DNA of 64,000 nt from Anagrus nilaparvatae. Lineage: Eukaryota; Arthropoda; Insecta; Hymenoptera; Mymaridae. The notes under the pieces are model-generated. The model had not been told where the DNA came from, did not search any database, and saw nothing but the letters and a program-made list of their open reading frames with translations. Of the stretch, positions 10,600 through 24,776 are shown one piece after another. A program made the position numbers and the translations under genes. Positions within the stretch are counted from its first letter, which is position 1; each line of letters opens with the position of its first letter. The DNA is taken from contig JAKSXM010000272.1 of assembly GCA_022575985.1 (NCBI GenBank), forward strand, positions 20,394,501-20,458,500. The letters are read 5' to 3'.

Positions 10600-12472
10600 T
10601 TATACTTTTTTTTCTGTATATTTTAAATAAAATAATTTAAAAAAATACGCATTTTGTTAATTTTGTATCAATAAACTTTGATATTTTACACTAATTTAAT
10701 ATTACATTTTTTAAGAGTACGCTCATATAAAATTAGAAAATAAAGAAATTTCCCCTTTCTTTTTGAACAAACAAATAAACTTTAAAACTAGGTATTTTTA
10801 CAAAAATTTTCAATTTTATGTGCTTCTTTTATCTGGTATTTTTTAATAATTTTCGAGTAAATTTTTGTATAGGTAATAATATTTCAATCAAATATTCTTA
10901 TTTAAATTATGGATTAGTTTTTAAACAATAATTCCAATTAAGACTTGATGTATTGATTTGATTTTAAGCATGCAACTTATAATACAATTATGTATACAAA
11001 TTAAAACTATTTTTGAATATTAAATATTTTCTTGGTAACTTATTATTTGCAAAATGCAATTTTTCAAAGTATATTTTAGGAAGACATAAATTTATGAAAT
11101 ATTTCATACTAAATTTAATTTGTGACTACAATAATCTTGCAAGATTATGTTGATTTTTTCTCTCAGGAATATACATGTAAATTTTTCATTTTTTTTTTAT
11201 CAATATTTTTATTGAAAAAGGTGATCCAAAAAACTGTAACACTTTTCTATTTAAATTAAATTTTTAAAACCCCACAGGTATACACTGTGAAACGGTTAAC
11301 AGTTTTATCTTATTCAGAAAAAATTTTCATATTTTTTTAGATTCAGATCCACCTCTACTCCCTATTAGCAAGAAGTAGAGTAAATGACTAATAGCATAAA
11401 CTAATATTATGTACTTCAAAGTAATACAGGTATATGTATATTTGTTACAGAAAATTAAAAACAAATAAATTTAAAATAATTAAAATAATAATACAAAAAA
11501 TTCTGCTAAAACTGCTAAAATAAACTGCTGTTTGGATCTAGATTAGATCAAATAATCATCAGATCATAATTCACGACTATATATAATAAGTATATATGGC
11601 TCATTTTAATTTTTTGAAAAAATAGATTTAACAAAAATAACAAAAATCTTGTTTTAGTGCTGTAATTTTAAAAAAACATAAATTAAAACTTTTTTTATCA
11701 AGGGTTCAACTTGTTATATTCTCATAAAAACACTTAGTAAATTTAAAAAATTTTTATTATTTTGCTCAAATCCGTACCTATATATTTTCTTGAGGCAGAG
11801 CATAGCATTTTCATTGTAATTTTAGGAATAAATAAGAAAATTTTGGCCATATTTTAATCTAAAACAACAACTTAAGGTTAAATATCTGTTGTTATACATT
11901 TAAGATTAAGTGAAATACAAACTTAATAAGAAAATAAAGGCCTTTAGAACGGTAAAGGTTTTTTTATTATATTTTATAACCACAAATTCTTTTTTTTTAC
12001 TTTAAATTTTGTTATTTTTATGGTGCATGGTCAACAACTTTTTGAAATACAAACTTTATTTGTTAATTCTTACTTCAATGGTAGAAACGACCATTTTTAA
12101 ACCCTATTTTTGCAAAAAAAATAAAAATGAGCGATATATTTCATGCGCATACCCATATACTTATAAGCACGTGTTCGGTACGTTTTTGACATGGACCATG
12201 TTGCATGGTATCATAGTCTAAATAACTCCTTCGCATGGTATACAGGTGGAGTTTAATAACCTATAATAAAATACAAATAACAATAATATGTAAATTCTTT
12301 TTGCAATAAATAATTTTAAAAGAAATTAAAAGGATAATTCATTAATCTAATAAGAAATTACGTGGTATGAATTCATAAATTACTAATACTTTAAACATGT
12401 ACAAAATAATATAAATTGATATGTAAATAATTATTTTTAGAAACTAGACAAAAATTTAAATAAATTTCAAAC
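10600..12472. other. AT-rich intergenic stretch
   Basis: This region holds the RpS21 3' end, then about 1.7 kb with no supported gene. A perfect 18-bp palindrome (ATAATCTTGC at 11131 onward) lies at 11131-11148. The short ORF at 12009-12221 has no recognisable content. The 5' leader and promoter of the polymerase gene must lie towards the right end. Confidence 0.6.
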
Positions 12473-15400
12473 ATGGTTATCAAAGTATCATTAACTTCAT
12501 CAGCTCGTCATTTAGATCCAACAAAAGCTATTTTTGGAGTATTTTCTGCAGATGAAATAAGGAAATTAAGTGTTTTGAAAATTAACACTCCTTTATCATT
12601 CAATGTGTTAGGTCATCCATTAAGCGGAGGTTTATATGATCGCAGATTAGGTAATTTATTTATTTAAAAATTTACTTTAGTAACTGCAGTTTAAAATAAA
12701 ATTTATCATTACTTTTATAGGACCTTTAGCTGGAAAAGAAGAATCATGTGATAGTTGTAATCAAGCTGTATTAAAATGTCCAGGACATTTTGGACATATT
12801 GAATTACCCGTACCAGTTGTAAATCCATTATTTCATAAAATTATTTTTACTTTATTAAGATTAACATGTTTAAATTGTTTTACCTTACAAGTACCATCTC
12901 ACTTAAAATTATTATTAGTTGGAAAAATCAAATTATTAGAAGAAGGATTTTATACCAATATAGATGCTCTTGATCAAGAATTATCATCTGCTATACCAAA
13001 TTTAAATAATAGTACTTTACAAGAAGCTGATGTTTTATTAGTAAAAGATATTATTGATGGTTTTATACAAAATGAACGTAATAGAGAAAGGCATAGATTA
13101 GAAAATACATCTACTGATGATTTGAATTCAAATACTAAGACTATTATACTCCTAAGAAATTCTTATATTGAAAGTTTTTTAAAAGATCACAAAACAGGAA
13201 AAAAATGTTTATATTGCAATGAACAATTAATTAAAATAAATACTTTAAAAAATAGATTAATGATAAATAAAGCTCATTTAAATAGAACTATTGATAACAA
13301 TCAAAGTACTATAAGTAAAGCAGAAATAGTTCCATTAATGCCAGATCAAATAAAAGAATATTTAAGAAAAGTATGGAATAACGAAAAAGATGTTTTAAAA
13401 GTTATAACTCCTTGTTTAGATGTAAATATGGAATTTCCTACGGATTTATTTTTTTTTGAAGTCATTCCTGTCTTACCACCTCTTGTTCGACCTGCTAATT
13501 TCTTAGATGATCAAATAGTCGAACATCCTCAAAGTCAAGCTTATAAATCTATTATTCAAGATTGTCTTATACTAAAAAATATTATTCAAGCAATACAAGA
13601 TGGTAATACAAATCAATTGCCTGATGAAGGTAAACGAGTTTATAGTCAAATTCGAGGGAATACTTCATTAGAGAAATTACATAATGCTTGGCAAGCTTTG
13701 CAAGTAGATGTTGAACATTTATTGGACAGAGAATTAAGTAAAACAACTGAATCAGCTAATTGTTTAGGCTTAAAACAAGTTATAGAAAAAAAAGAGGGTA
13801 TTATTAGAATGCATATGATGGGTAAAAGAGTTAATTTTGCAGCAAGATCAGTTATAACACCAGATCCAAATTTAAATATTGATGAAGTTGGGATACCTGA
13901 AGCTTTTGCTACAAAACTAACATATCCAGTTCCGGTTACACCATGGAATGTTACAGAATTAAGACAATTCGTTTTAAATGGACCTGAAGTACATCCTGGT
14001 GCTGTAATGATTGAAGAAGATGGTGTAATTAAAAGATTACCAGCAGATGATTATTTTTTTAGACAATCTATAGCCAAAAGACTTTTAACTTCATCCGATA
14101 AAGCAAATAAATTATTTAATGGGATAAAAATTGTTCACAGACATTTACAAAACGGAGACATACTTTTGTTAAATCGTCAGCCTACGCTACATAAACCAAG
14201 TATCATGGCTCATAAAGCACGAATACTTAAAGGAGAAAAAACTTTAAGGCTACATTATGCTAACTGTAAAGCTTATAATGCAGATTTTGATGGTGATGAA
14301 ATGAATGCTAGTTTTCCTCAAAATGAATTAGCTCGAGCTGAAGGATATTATATTGCTAATGTTAATAATCAATATTTAGTACCAAAAGATGGTACACCAT
14401 TAAGTGGATTGATTCAAGATCATATGATTGCTGGCGTAAAATTATCTATGAGAGGAAAATTTTTTACCAAAGAAGATTATATGCAACTTGTATTTGCAGG
14501 TCTTTCAATTGTAAAAGGAGATTTAATAATATTACCACCAACTATTTTAAAACCAGTGCAATTATGGTCTGGTAAACAAATAATTTCTACAATCATAATG
14601 AATATTTTACCACGTAATAAGCCTAAGATAAATTTAACTTCAAGTTCAAAAATTGGTGTTAAAGAATGGCAAGTTAAAAACCCAAGAATATGGAAATGTG
14701 GTTTTGAATTTAAAGACCCTAAAACAATGTCAGAAGCTGAAGTTATCATTCGTAACGGAGAATTGCTTTCTGGTATTTTAGATAAAAAACATTATGGTGC
14801 AACACCATTTGGTTTAGTTCATTGCATTTATGAATTATATGGAGGAGAATATTCAAGTAAATTATTAAGTGCATTTGGAAAAATTTTTCAAGCATTTTTA
14901 CAAATAGAAGGTTTTACATTAGGAATTTCGGATATTTTAGTGAATTCTGTAGCTGATAATAAACGTCATGAAATTATTGAAAAGTGTAGGAAAATCGGAG
15001 AAGATATTCAAAGGTTCGTGTAATAAGTAAAATTTTAAATAATATTTTATATTAACCAATAATCGTAATAAATTAAATAAGTAATTTTAAAATTTTTAAG
15101 CATGACTTAATTTTATTGGTATTTCATAATCGATTTTCAATTTCATGTCTATGTATTACTAACTTCTTTTTAAATTTATTTAAAGATCAGCTTTAGAATT
15201 ATCAGAAGATACGCCTTATGAAGAATTGCAGTTCAAATTAGAAGAAGCATATCGCTCAAACCCAAAATTTAGAGCCATAATAGATAGAAAATATAAAACA
15301 GCATTAGATGTATTTACTAACGAAATAAATAAAACATGTCTTCCAAATGGTTTAATAAAAAAATTTCCTGAAAATAATTTACAATTAATGGTACAATCAG

Positions 15401-18199
15401 GTGCAAAAGGTTCCACTGTTAATACTATGCAAATTTCATGTCTTTTAGGACAAATCGAATTAGAAGGTAAAAGACCACCTTTAATGATAAGTGGTAAAAG
15501 TTTACCCAGTTTTAAGCCTTACGATCCATCACCTAGAGCTGGAGGATTTATTGATGGAAGATTCATGACTGGAATTCAGCCTCAAGAATTTTTTTTCCAT
15601 TGTATGGCTGGTCGTGAAGGTTTAATTGATACAGCTGTAAAAACTAGTAGATCTGGGTATCTTCAAAGATGTCTTATTAAACATATGGAAGGATTATCAG
15701 TTGGATATGATTTATCTGTAAGAGATTCTGATGGAAGTTTGATTCAATATTATTACGGAGAAGATGGTTTAGATATATTAAATTCACAATTTTTAAAAGA
15801 AGAACAGTTGAAATTCTTAATAGAAAATAAAGATGTTATTATTGATAAAGATTCAATAAAAACATTAAAAGAAAATTCAAATTCTAACGAGACAATGAAG
15901 TTAATAAAAAAAATTAGTAAATGGAAAAAAAAGAATGGTGACCCATTAGAGAAAAGAAGAATTAGTGGATTTTCTAAATATTCAGAAGAAAACAGAAGTG
16001 TTAATTCTTCAAAGAATAATACTATTGTACCTAGTTATGGAAGAACTAAAGCTTCAATTTCTTTAATGAAAAAATGGGTAAGACTTGACGAAGAAGCAAA
16101 AAATAAATATAAAGAAGAGTGCAACAAATGTCCTGATCCTATAGTATCTAAACTAAGACAAGATTTAGAATTTGGTGTTTTAACAGAAAGATTAGAAAGT
16201 TTAATAGGAAAATATTTAGAAAAAAAAGTTAATAATATTGGAAAAGTTGATTTACGAGATGTTATTTGTTCAAAAGTTATGAAAGCTATTTGTGCTCCTG
16301 GCGAAGCTGTTGGATTATTAGCTGCACAATCTATTGGTGAACCATCAACTCAGGTAATTCAAAACTTTAAAAAAATATTTTAAAATATCAATCTTAATTA
16401 AAATTGTATTTCAGATGACACTGAATACATTTCATTTCTCTGGTAGAGGTGACATGAACATTACTTTAGGTATACCAAGATTGCGAGAAATTCTTATGAT
16501 GGCATCAAAAAATATTAAAACTCCATCTATGGAAATACCTTTTAAACAAAATATTCCAGATTTAAATAAAGTTGCTAATAAAATAAGAATTAAATTAGCA
16601 AAATGTTATGTCGCCAATATCATAAAAGATGTTGGAGTTAAACGTAAATTGGAACTGAATCCACAGCGTCGTTTAAGATATTCTTTGAAAATTCAATTTT
16701 TACCCCACAAAAGCTACAAAAATGAATTTTGTGTTCATCCAAAAGATATAATTTCTAAAGTAGAAAAACAATTTTTTAAACAAATTTTTCGTGATATAAA
16801 AAAAGTATCAAAAACTACAAGTTTAATTTATTTTGAAGAAGATAAACAAAAAAATAAAGATGATCAAATAGACGAAGCGGAAATTGACGAAAATGAAGGC
16901 AAAAAAATTCATAATAAAATGGATTTAGGAGAAATGCACGAATCATCTGACGAAGAAGAAGTTGCTGAAGACGCTGATGCAACCGTATCCAGAACAGTTT
17001 CTAGGCATCAAGAAAATCAAGAGTACGAGGATCCTGAAGATGAAGAAATTGATGACGCAGATGATAATGAGGAAGAAAATGATATAGATGCTACTCAAAA
17101 TGAAGAAAATTTGAATAAAACTGACCTTTACAATGATGATGAAATTTCAATAAATAAGTTAATTTATGAAGATAGAAAAAGAGATGTTATAAGTTTGTAT
17201 CCGAATGCCTTAGATTATGACTATGATTTCACTAAAAATTCATGGTGTAAATTAGATTTTTGGGTATTTAAAAACATAATTATATTACTTTATAGTTTTT
17301 ATTTATATTCAATATTTGTTATGTTAATTTAGCTACCTCTGAGTATGGTGAACCTTGATTTAACATCAATAATAAGAAATGCAGCTAACAATGTTATTTT
17401 GTGGGAAGTACCAAACATAAAAAGAGCATTTACTTATCAAAATCCAAACGGAGAAATGATATTAAAAACTGAAGGAATTAATATTGCCGTAAGTTTTTTT
17501 AAATAGATCATATGATGTCAAATTCTCAGTAAATTTATTAATGTTTAATTTATAGGACATGTTTAAATATGATACTTATTTGGATTTGCATAAATTATAT
17601 TCTAACGATATTTATGGCATTTCTCAAACTTATGGTATCGAAGCAGCTAATAGAACAATTATTAAAGAAGTAAAAGATGTTTTCAAAGTTTACGGTATTA
17701 CCGTAGATACAAGACATTTATCATTAGTTGCTGACTATATGACTTTCGAAGGAGAGTTTAAACCTTTAAGTCGAAAGGGTATGGAAGCTTCAGCATCACC
17801 TTTTCAACAAATGAGTTTTGAAAGTTCAATTACTTTTTTGAAAAGCGCTACATTGCAAGGTAATTATGTTCAACTAGTTTTATTATTTTTGAATAGTAAT
17901 TTACAATCGGTTTATTACTTGTTTTTCAAACAATTTTTTTAAAAAGCCCTTTAAAAAATGTTCTAATGTAAAATATTAAATTGGAAACTTTTACTAAATT
18001 TAACATGATTATTTACCATTTAAATACTGAATTTATTTAATTTTTAGGAAAACAAGATAATTTAGTATCTCCCTCTAGTCGATTAATGCTGGGACAACCG
18101 TGTAAAATTGGAACTGGATCTTTTGATGTTTTAGTTGATATTCAGAAATTATTGACTCAAAACTTAACGCAACCACAATTAGTTACAGCTGGAACGTAA
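12473..18199 (+). CDS. Polr1A: DNA-directed RNA polymerase I subunit RPA1 (largest subunit)
   Basis: Seven exons: 12473-12650, 12721-15013, 15186-16353, 16415-17263, 17333-17488, 17556-17859 and 18048-18199, about 1,699 residues, normal for RPA1. The enzyme transcribes the rRNA precursor in the nucleolus and this subunit carries the catalytic magnesium. Seen in order: clamp-head zinc site CDSC at 69-72 with CPGHFGH at 79-85, further pairs C109/C112 and C222/C225, the catalytic [10 protein letters not shown] at 579-588 (D581, D583, D585), the bridge-helix [20 protein letters not shown] in exon 3, and the trigger-loop region [19 protein letters not shown] at the start of exon 4. Exon 4 then has a long acidic, probably disordered insert (about 16850-17150), typical of the Pol I jaw. 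All phases agree. The exon 2 donor is either GTTCGT at 15014 or GTAATA at 15020, a difference of two residues. AATAAA follows at 18285. Confidence 0.97.
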
Positions 18200-18573
18200 T
18201 TAATAAAAAATATGACAAATTTTTTAAATATTTTTTATATTTATGTATAAACTCTGTATTTTTATCTGTAAAAAATGTTTGATAAATAAAATAAAAATGT
18301 AAATATTGTTGAATTAAAAAATATTGTTTTTTTTTTTTAATATATATTTTTTAAAATTGCATAAAAATGTTTACAATAAAAAATAAGAATTTTAAAGGAA
18401 ATTAATCCTAAAAAGCTTCTTTAAATATTTTGCATTATATAGTAATGTTTTGTTTTAACTTTAACAAACTTATGTTGCCACACATTTAAATAACCAAAAT
18501 ATAAAAAAAAATTTAAATGTAAGCTTTTTTGTGACAAACAAGCTTTAAGTATATATTTTTAAGAGAGATTATA
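18200..18573. other. Convergent 3' flanks of Polr1A and thioredoxin
   Basis: 374 bp of AT-rich sequence shared by the two 3' ends. It holds the Polr1A polyadenylation signals around 18285. I see nothing else. Confidence 0.7.
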
Positions 18574-20212
18574 TTATTTCAAATGTTTTTCTATAACTTG
18601 TTTGACTTTCTCGATATTTGCACCAGAAAATTCCTCCACCTGAAAATAATAAAATAAGATTAATTATAATATTATATGGAATATAATAATATTTAATAAT
18701 TACCTTCTTTCCGTTCTTCAAGAAAACAAACGTAGGCATACTACTAATACTGTATTCTGTAGCAATATCTTCTGTTTCATCTACATCAACTTTAAGAAAT
18801 ACTACATTTTCCTTTTCCTGTAAATAAAAAAAGGACCTTTAGTAAATAGAAATAATGAAAATATTGTTAAATTTATCAAGTACCTTCTCCAATTCTTCTA
18901 ATTCTGGTGCAATTCGCTTGCATGGTCCACACCATGTAGCAAAGAAGTCAACGACAACTAATTTGTCACCAGCATCTTTAATTTTTTCTTTGAAATCTTC
19001 CTAAAAATTTTTAAATTAATCCATTAATACTTATACATTTTTGTGCCTTTAATTCTAGTACTATTTTTAGAGCTGTTGTAAGGTAATAAAGAATTTTTGT
19101 TAAAAATGTGATAACTTTAATCAAATGTTAAACAAAAGTAAATACTAAAATAATTTTTACAAATAAACGCAGATAATTTTGAAAAATTAAACTAGCTATA
19201 ATATAGGTAAATATAATTTTATATTTTATAATTATCTTACATCAGCTCTCAAAATTACGCTGAAGAAATATATACCATATGTACATAAAATAGAAAATTT
19301 ACTTAACATTTACTTAATTTTGACATTAAATGAAAATTTTCTGAAGCTGATAAATATTTCAAAGAATTCAAAAACTATTTTATTGACCTACTTCTAAAAA
19401 CCAATTTCTCAAATGATGTCATTCATGTTCATTTTATTTTTCTATTAATTTACCTACTTAGTACTTGTATAAAAAAATTGTAATTCATAAATTAAACATT
19501 TTCTTAGTAAACAAACTAAAGGATAAATTATTTAAAAAAAAGTAAAAAATTAAATTTTCAAAAAAAAAAAAAAAAATTAAATAGACATAACCAATTAAAT
19601 AAATATTTAAAATTTATATAATAAAATGTGGTCATGAATGAATAATTATAATTATATTGTAATTTATATATACGAGGAGACCTTGAAATAATAAATGAGT
19701 CAACAGTGAAAAAAATGACTATTAAAAATTATCTATAGGTAATCAAGAAAAAACATTGTTTTAAATAAAATAATTAAATTAATAATGAATTTCATCGATT
19801 TTAACCACAAAAAAATGATAAGCATGCCACATGGAGTCATGTTATTCGGTTTACTTAAGTAGGTGTGGATCATAAATGTGTATGTGTGTATGTGTATAGA
19901 AAACTCAACAATTTACAGTTACGTTCCCGCCAAAGTTTTAGCCATTGACCATTAAATTTAAAAGTAATTATTTAAACATTTATTCTTAACAAAAAGTAAT
20001 TAAAATTCAATTTTTTATTATTCTTATTACTTATTGTCTTTTAAATTATATTCAAGTATTACGTAAATGTAACCATTCATGAATGCAATGTACGATTAAG
20101 ATTTTTATCAGTCTTAGTTACTTCAATAAAGATACGGCAAAATCACGTTTAATTTTAAAAGAAAAAAATAAATTTGCACTTTACTTACAGCTGATTTAAC
20201 TTTGTAAACCAT
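18574..20212 (-). CDS. Trx: Thioredoxin (cytosolic, Trx-2 type)
   Basis: Four exons on the minus strand: 20212-20189, 19000-18884, 18817-18704 and 18639-18574, giving 106 residues, the standard thioredoxin length. All junctions are phase 0 with canonical GTAAGT/GTACTT/GTAATT donors. The protein has the redox-active WCGPC motif in [18 protein letters not shown], the buried Asp of VVVDFF, the cis-proline SMPTF and the usual C-terminal helix ending KHLK. It reduces protein disulfides using electrons from thioredoxin reductase. There is no signal peptide or mitochondrial leader, so it is cytosolic/nuclear. The first exon codes for only eight residues and is followed by a 1.2-kb intron, the longest in the gene. 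It is convergent with Polr1A. Confidence 0.97.
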
Positions 20213-21170
20213 TTTGGATTAATTATTTGTAAAAATAACAAATAAAATTAAATAAATTGATTATTAATTGTACTTTTTTTAAAGGCGAGGTAAATACGTA
20301 AACTACTTAAAAGACAGCAAGTTCACGACTGTATTCATGAATACAAAAAAAAAGACGCATCGCATACAAAATAGAACTTACACTGCGCAAACCTCCATCG
20401 ACATCATCGGCATGATCGGCATCATAGATCACACACTCACCGGTTCGGTGCTACCGGATTCCGTGCCGATAAAAAATAAATTATTTGTAATTAAAATTTA
20501 TAAATAAAAAAATTTAGAGTTACATAAAAGTTATAATTTGTTATTTTATTTTGATTTCAATTACTTTATCGAAACTAACAATTTTCAAAATTTCATCATC
20601 AATTTCGTATACCTATAATATTGCAAAGCTTATAATTATTATATTTTCAACAACTCAAAAATTTATTATATAAAAATATAAAATGACATCAGAATAATGA
20701 TATTGATATTATTTGAATAAGTGATATTTATGAGTAAACGTAAGAATTTTTATATGTATATGGGTAAACCCATTACTTTCGTTCCGGAAACGGACAGACG
20801 TCGTGACGTCAAAGGCTATTTTTTGAATTTTTGCATATAGTAAAATTTATTTAATATGAATCATAATATTCCTGAATGTAGATTTATGAAAATTTCTGAA
20901 ATATTAAATATTTTACTTTCGTGCTTTTGGGCTTAAAAAAAGTAGGTTTTGATAATTTTTTAAAGAAGAATCTGTATTTTAAATGAAATGTGAAAATTTA
21001 TGCTTTTATTATAGTATACCTATACAAACTACAAAAATTAAAAGAAAAACTTTGGCATATATTTTACTTGTATAGCAAAAATCTTTGGCATATAATTTAC
21101 AAATGTAGAAGTGATCTAAATTTTCTAAGGCTATATTTTATTCTAGTCTAGTATACTGCTATAGCAAAAT
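20213..21170. other. Thioredoxin upstream region, then non-coding
   Basis: The first 250 bp should contain the thioredoxin promoter and leader; it has a GC-richer patch at about 20360-20470. A perfect CRE-type TGACGTCA lies at 20804-20811. No coding sequence is visible. Confidence 0.5.
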
Positions 21171-21772
21171 TTTAGCTATTTATTAAACAAGAGATGAAAT
21201 ATTGGTTTTGGCTTTGCAAGCAGTTGTATTGCAGACAGCATGCAAAAGTCGAACCCCATATTTTGTCCCGTGTTCTAAACAATAGTTTTTCTTCCTAGCG
21301 GGCCGAAAACACTTTTTTCGCCCCGCAACGAAATCGAAAAAAACGCGTTTTCACCCCACTGAGAAAGAAAAATTTCGTTTTGTTCATGGGAACAAAAAAA
21401 AAATACCCCAGATCGCAGTTTACCATCCTCGGCTTCGCCTCGGATGCTAATTAACGTGCGATCTGGGCCATTCTTTTTTTTTGCTCCCTTGGTTAAAAAT
21501 GTACTATTACATATAATGGGCAAAAAAGCCGTCTCCCTAAGGCAGAAAATAGGCCTTTTTTGCCCTAGAACTTTTACATATCCAGATCAAAAAAAGCTTA
21601 CTTTCTACCCTAGAGAGACGGCTTTTTAAAACTATGTTTTAAATCACGGGACAAAATATGGGCTATAACTTTTGCATGCTGTCTGCACTCGCTCACTATG
21701 CTCGCTCGTGCATACAACTTCATGCAAAGTCAAAACCAATATTTTGTCCCCTTTTTAAAAAATAGCTATTCT
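21171..21772. mobile_element. Non-autonomous inverted-repeat element, family 'AATAGCTATT', copy 1
   Basis: The two ends are inverted copies: TTTGTCCC, GCATGCAAAAG and TAGCTATT motifs read inward from both sides. The centre has two hairpins, one around CATCCTCGG/CCTCGGATG (about 21423-21447) and one formed by GGGCAAAAAAG and CTTTTTTGCCC (21516-21567). The right half of a second copy, in reverse orientation, lies at 49390-49740. Short ORFs in it on both strands follow from the palindrome. No transposase. Superfamily not determined. Confidence 0.8.
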
Positions 21773-22130
21773 TACACTATAAAAAATAATAAAATTTTCT
21801 CAAGTTAATATTAAGTTGGCGTCCCTTAGATCCCGTAAAGAGAATAATCACTTGATTCAAGGTAACGAACTTGAATCAGGTATCGAAACCTTGAGTCAGC
21901 TAACCTGATTTTATACCAGAAAAAGATACGAACCTCTATTCAGGTGCACTTTTGTAAATTACAAAAGATTCTTCGAGGTTTAATTTGAAAACAATGAAAT
22001 TTACAGCGGGGCGAAGTTCGTGTCTTTTTCAAACCGACATAGTATATCATTTTGATCCCGTTTTTAAGAAGGATCTAATTTTTCAGCTGACTTTATTAAC
22101 AGGCTAAAATAATTCCCTGTTCCCGGGTAC
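21773..22130. repeat. Terminal fragment of the 'TTACACTAT' element family
   Basis: Starts TTACACTATAAAAAATAATA at 21774 and continues with GTTGGCG, CTTGATTCAA and CTTGAGTCAGCT blocks. The reverse complement of 55500-55675 shows the same blocks in the same order, so this is one end of the element described at 50747-55675. It abuts the preceding inverted-repeat element directly. Confidence 0.7.
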
Positions 22131-23104
22131 AGTGTAAATGCATTTAATCTTCCAAAAAAACTATTAATTTAGTTTGAGCATTTTTCGTTAGGAATAAAAT
22201 AAAATAATTAAAAAATATCTATATTTTTTGCATAAACACAAATAATTAAATGAAAAATTATAATAATTTTTTAACTGTTATTATTTTTTGGGCTTGAGTC
22301 GGTAGGTTTAGATGTTTTGCCCTTGCTGCACTAAATTTTGGCTTACTTATTTATTTCAGTCTGAATTGATTTCATGTGTATAAACAGAGTCATTATTTAC
22401 ATTAACCCACAACCTTGGCTGAAAGATCTTTATTTGACCTGAGTGGAAGTATAGGAGGTTAAAATTTTTTTGTTCCTTGGTAGAAAATTTGTTATCAAAC
22501 AGAAATTTGACTAAAGAATATGAATGCTAAATATAACCAATTTGCAAAACGATATCCTTGAAAAATTGATCTATATTCAAAGTTACTTAGGTCTACTTAA
22601 ATCCGAAAAATAAATCTACGCAACCCATTCCCTGGCTTTCCTATTTTTGCGCAAAGCGAGTTTACAAAATTTATAAAGAATTGTCTATATACAATTATGC
22701 ATACCATAAACATTCTAACATTTTTTTATAAAATTTCAAGGTCAAATGTGCAATATAAAGAATTTAATAAAAATTTTATGCAATATAATCTAGTGTTTTC
22801 ATATTTCTATTATTATAACGGTACCAGGGTACTGATCTGACATTGCTTAAATTTTACAAACTCAACAATTTTTGAAATTTTAGGCTATCTCTTTACATCT
22901 AGTAGCTACTACAATTAAAAGATTAGTATGCATACGATAAAAAAAGTATCGTGCGAATATTTAAACTTTTAACTCATGATTTATTCAAAAATAAGGTTCG
23001 TTAATAAGCAAATAAAAAAAAAATAACAAATGAAAAAAAAAATTTATGTTAAAATACATATAACATTTTAGTAAATTAAGAAACGATGTAGGGTCGGGCT
23101 CCCA
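22131..23104. other. Repeat-region spacer
   Basis: AT-rich sequence with no coding region and no repeat I can define. The minus-strand ORF 22985-23182 runs into the next element and is not a gene. Confidence 0.5.
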
Positions 23105-23483
23105 GTAGAGGTGTGCGGTTACCCAAATTTCCGGGTACCTGACCCGAGAGATCTTTTTCTCTGGGATTTCGGGTAAACCCAAGATGTTTCAAAGGCCTGG
23201 TTTTGAATCGAAAATTTCCCCGACTCTGTAATAAATAATCCTATGTGAATATTTTTTGTACAAACATTATAAAAAGAGTTTAATTAGTAAAAATTAACAT
23301 ATACTTCAAAAAATAAAATAAAATTCATTAAACTAATGCTTAACGAAAAATGTCTTTGCTTGGGGAACCAAAGCGCCAATAATTTGGCAGCATTTTTATT
23401 GATTGACATTCTAAATTTTTTTGTTTAATTCTTAATTCAAAACATTTGAATAATTAGAAAATTCGGGTAACCGCACACCCCTA
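23105..23483. mobile_element. 379-bp MITE with 'TAGRGGTGTGCGG' ends
   Basis: The left end TAGAGGTGTGCGGTTACCC (23105) is matched by an inverted right end finishing CCGCACACCCCTA (23483); the terminal repeat is about 24 bp. No ORF. The GGTGTGC end is reminiscent of hAT-type elements, but I could not find an 8-bp target duplication, so the superfamily is inference. Confidence 0.65.
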
Positions 23484-24776
23484 GAACCTACTTTTAGCCA
23501 AGTTTTAACCATTACAAGGTTTAAGATTATCTTTAATAAAACACTTAACCCTATATTTTATCAAATTAATTCTGCTTTAATAAAATTTAATAATTTTTTA
23601 TAGGTAATGTAGTGTAATAAAAACACTAATACTATAACGATTATGTAGGACTATAAAAGTAATGATAAAATGCTTTGATTTGTCAACTACTTGTTGCTTG
23701 GTCAAATTTCTAGGGATATGGTTATGGATAAATCTGACTGATTTACTTCATTATAGCAATTTAATTCGTCAGAAAAAATCAGAACTTAAGGGTTGTTCAG
23801 AAATACGTTCTATACCCTATTTTATTGATTATATTATTACAATATTTTAAGGTTTTTTTTACTTATATACATACAATTATAATTTTATGTTTTAGATTGA
23901 ACTATATAGATAAAATAAATAAATATATTATAATGAGTCTATTTGTGGCCTATTTTTTTAATTTTCTAACTAAGGGTACATACGATTTTTTTTTCAATTT
24001 TAATTTTGAGCTATGAAATACATTTTGGAAGTAAAGTTAAATTTTAGCTTATTTATATTTTACTGTACAATCAGGGGAAAATCTTTAGTTTTTTTATAAA
24101 CGGATTTTTTGAAACGAAATTCAAACTTTTCTACACTGAGAAAAATATCTCTTGTCACAAAATTCCATATAAGAAGTCGAAGATCGAATTCTCTGATTTG
24201 GTTCATTGAAATATGAAATATGAAACCCCCTCAACTTTTTAGCCCTCTAGGTGCAAATCTATTCAATTTAAATTTAAATTACGTTTTTTTTGGGAATTTT
24301 TCATTTTTAATGATATTTTTTAGTAATCTATTAACAAAGCCAGTTACAAGAGTATTAAAAATAATTTTTGGACATGGTCAATAGTAAAATTTCCCACTGA
24401 ATTTGAATTTGACAATGGTTTTTCAAAATTTTGCCTCTAGATGGCTGCATTATCTATTTTTAGTCCAAATCGCGAAAATCTAATTATTTTAATTTCCACA
24501 TATTTTAGAAAACTAGGGGTTGGTCGACAGGCTTTTTATTCGATATGTCAGAAAAAGTCTGGTGGTTAAAATTACGGATAAAAAAGATACGCATTTTATT
24601 TGCTTCATACTATTGATTTTATATAGGGGTATCAAAATAGAAGTGCCTTTCAGAATATTAACGTAAAAATGGCGAAGTTTTAAATTAGAAACCCGTAATT
24701 TATCATTTTATTTTTAAAGTCCTCAAGACGTGAAAACCAAAGAGTGAAATTCTGATGGAAATTTTTTATTTTGCAA
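23484..24776. other. Repeat-region spacer
   Basis: AT-rich sequence without supported genes. Small ORFs at 23662-24016 are composed mainly of Phe, Ile, Leu and Tyr codons expected from AT-rich DNA. Confidence 0.5.
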
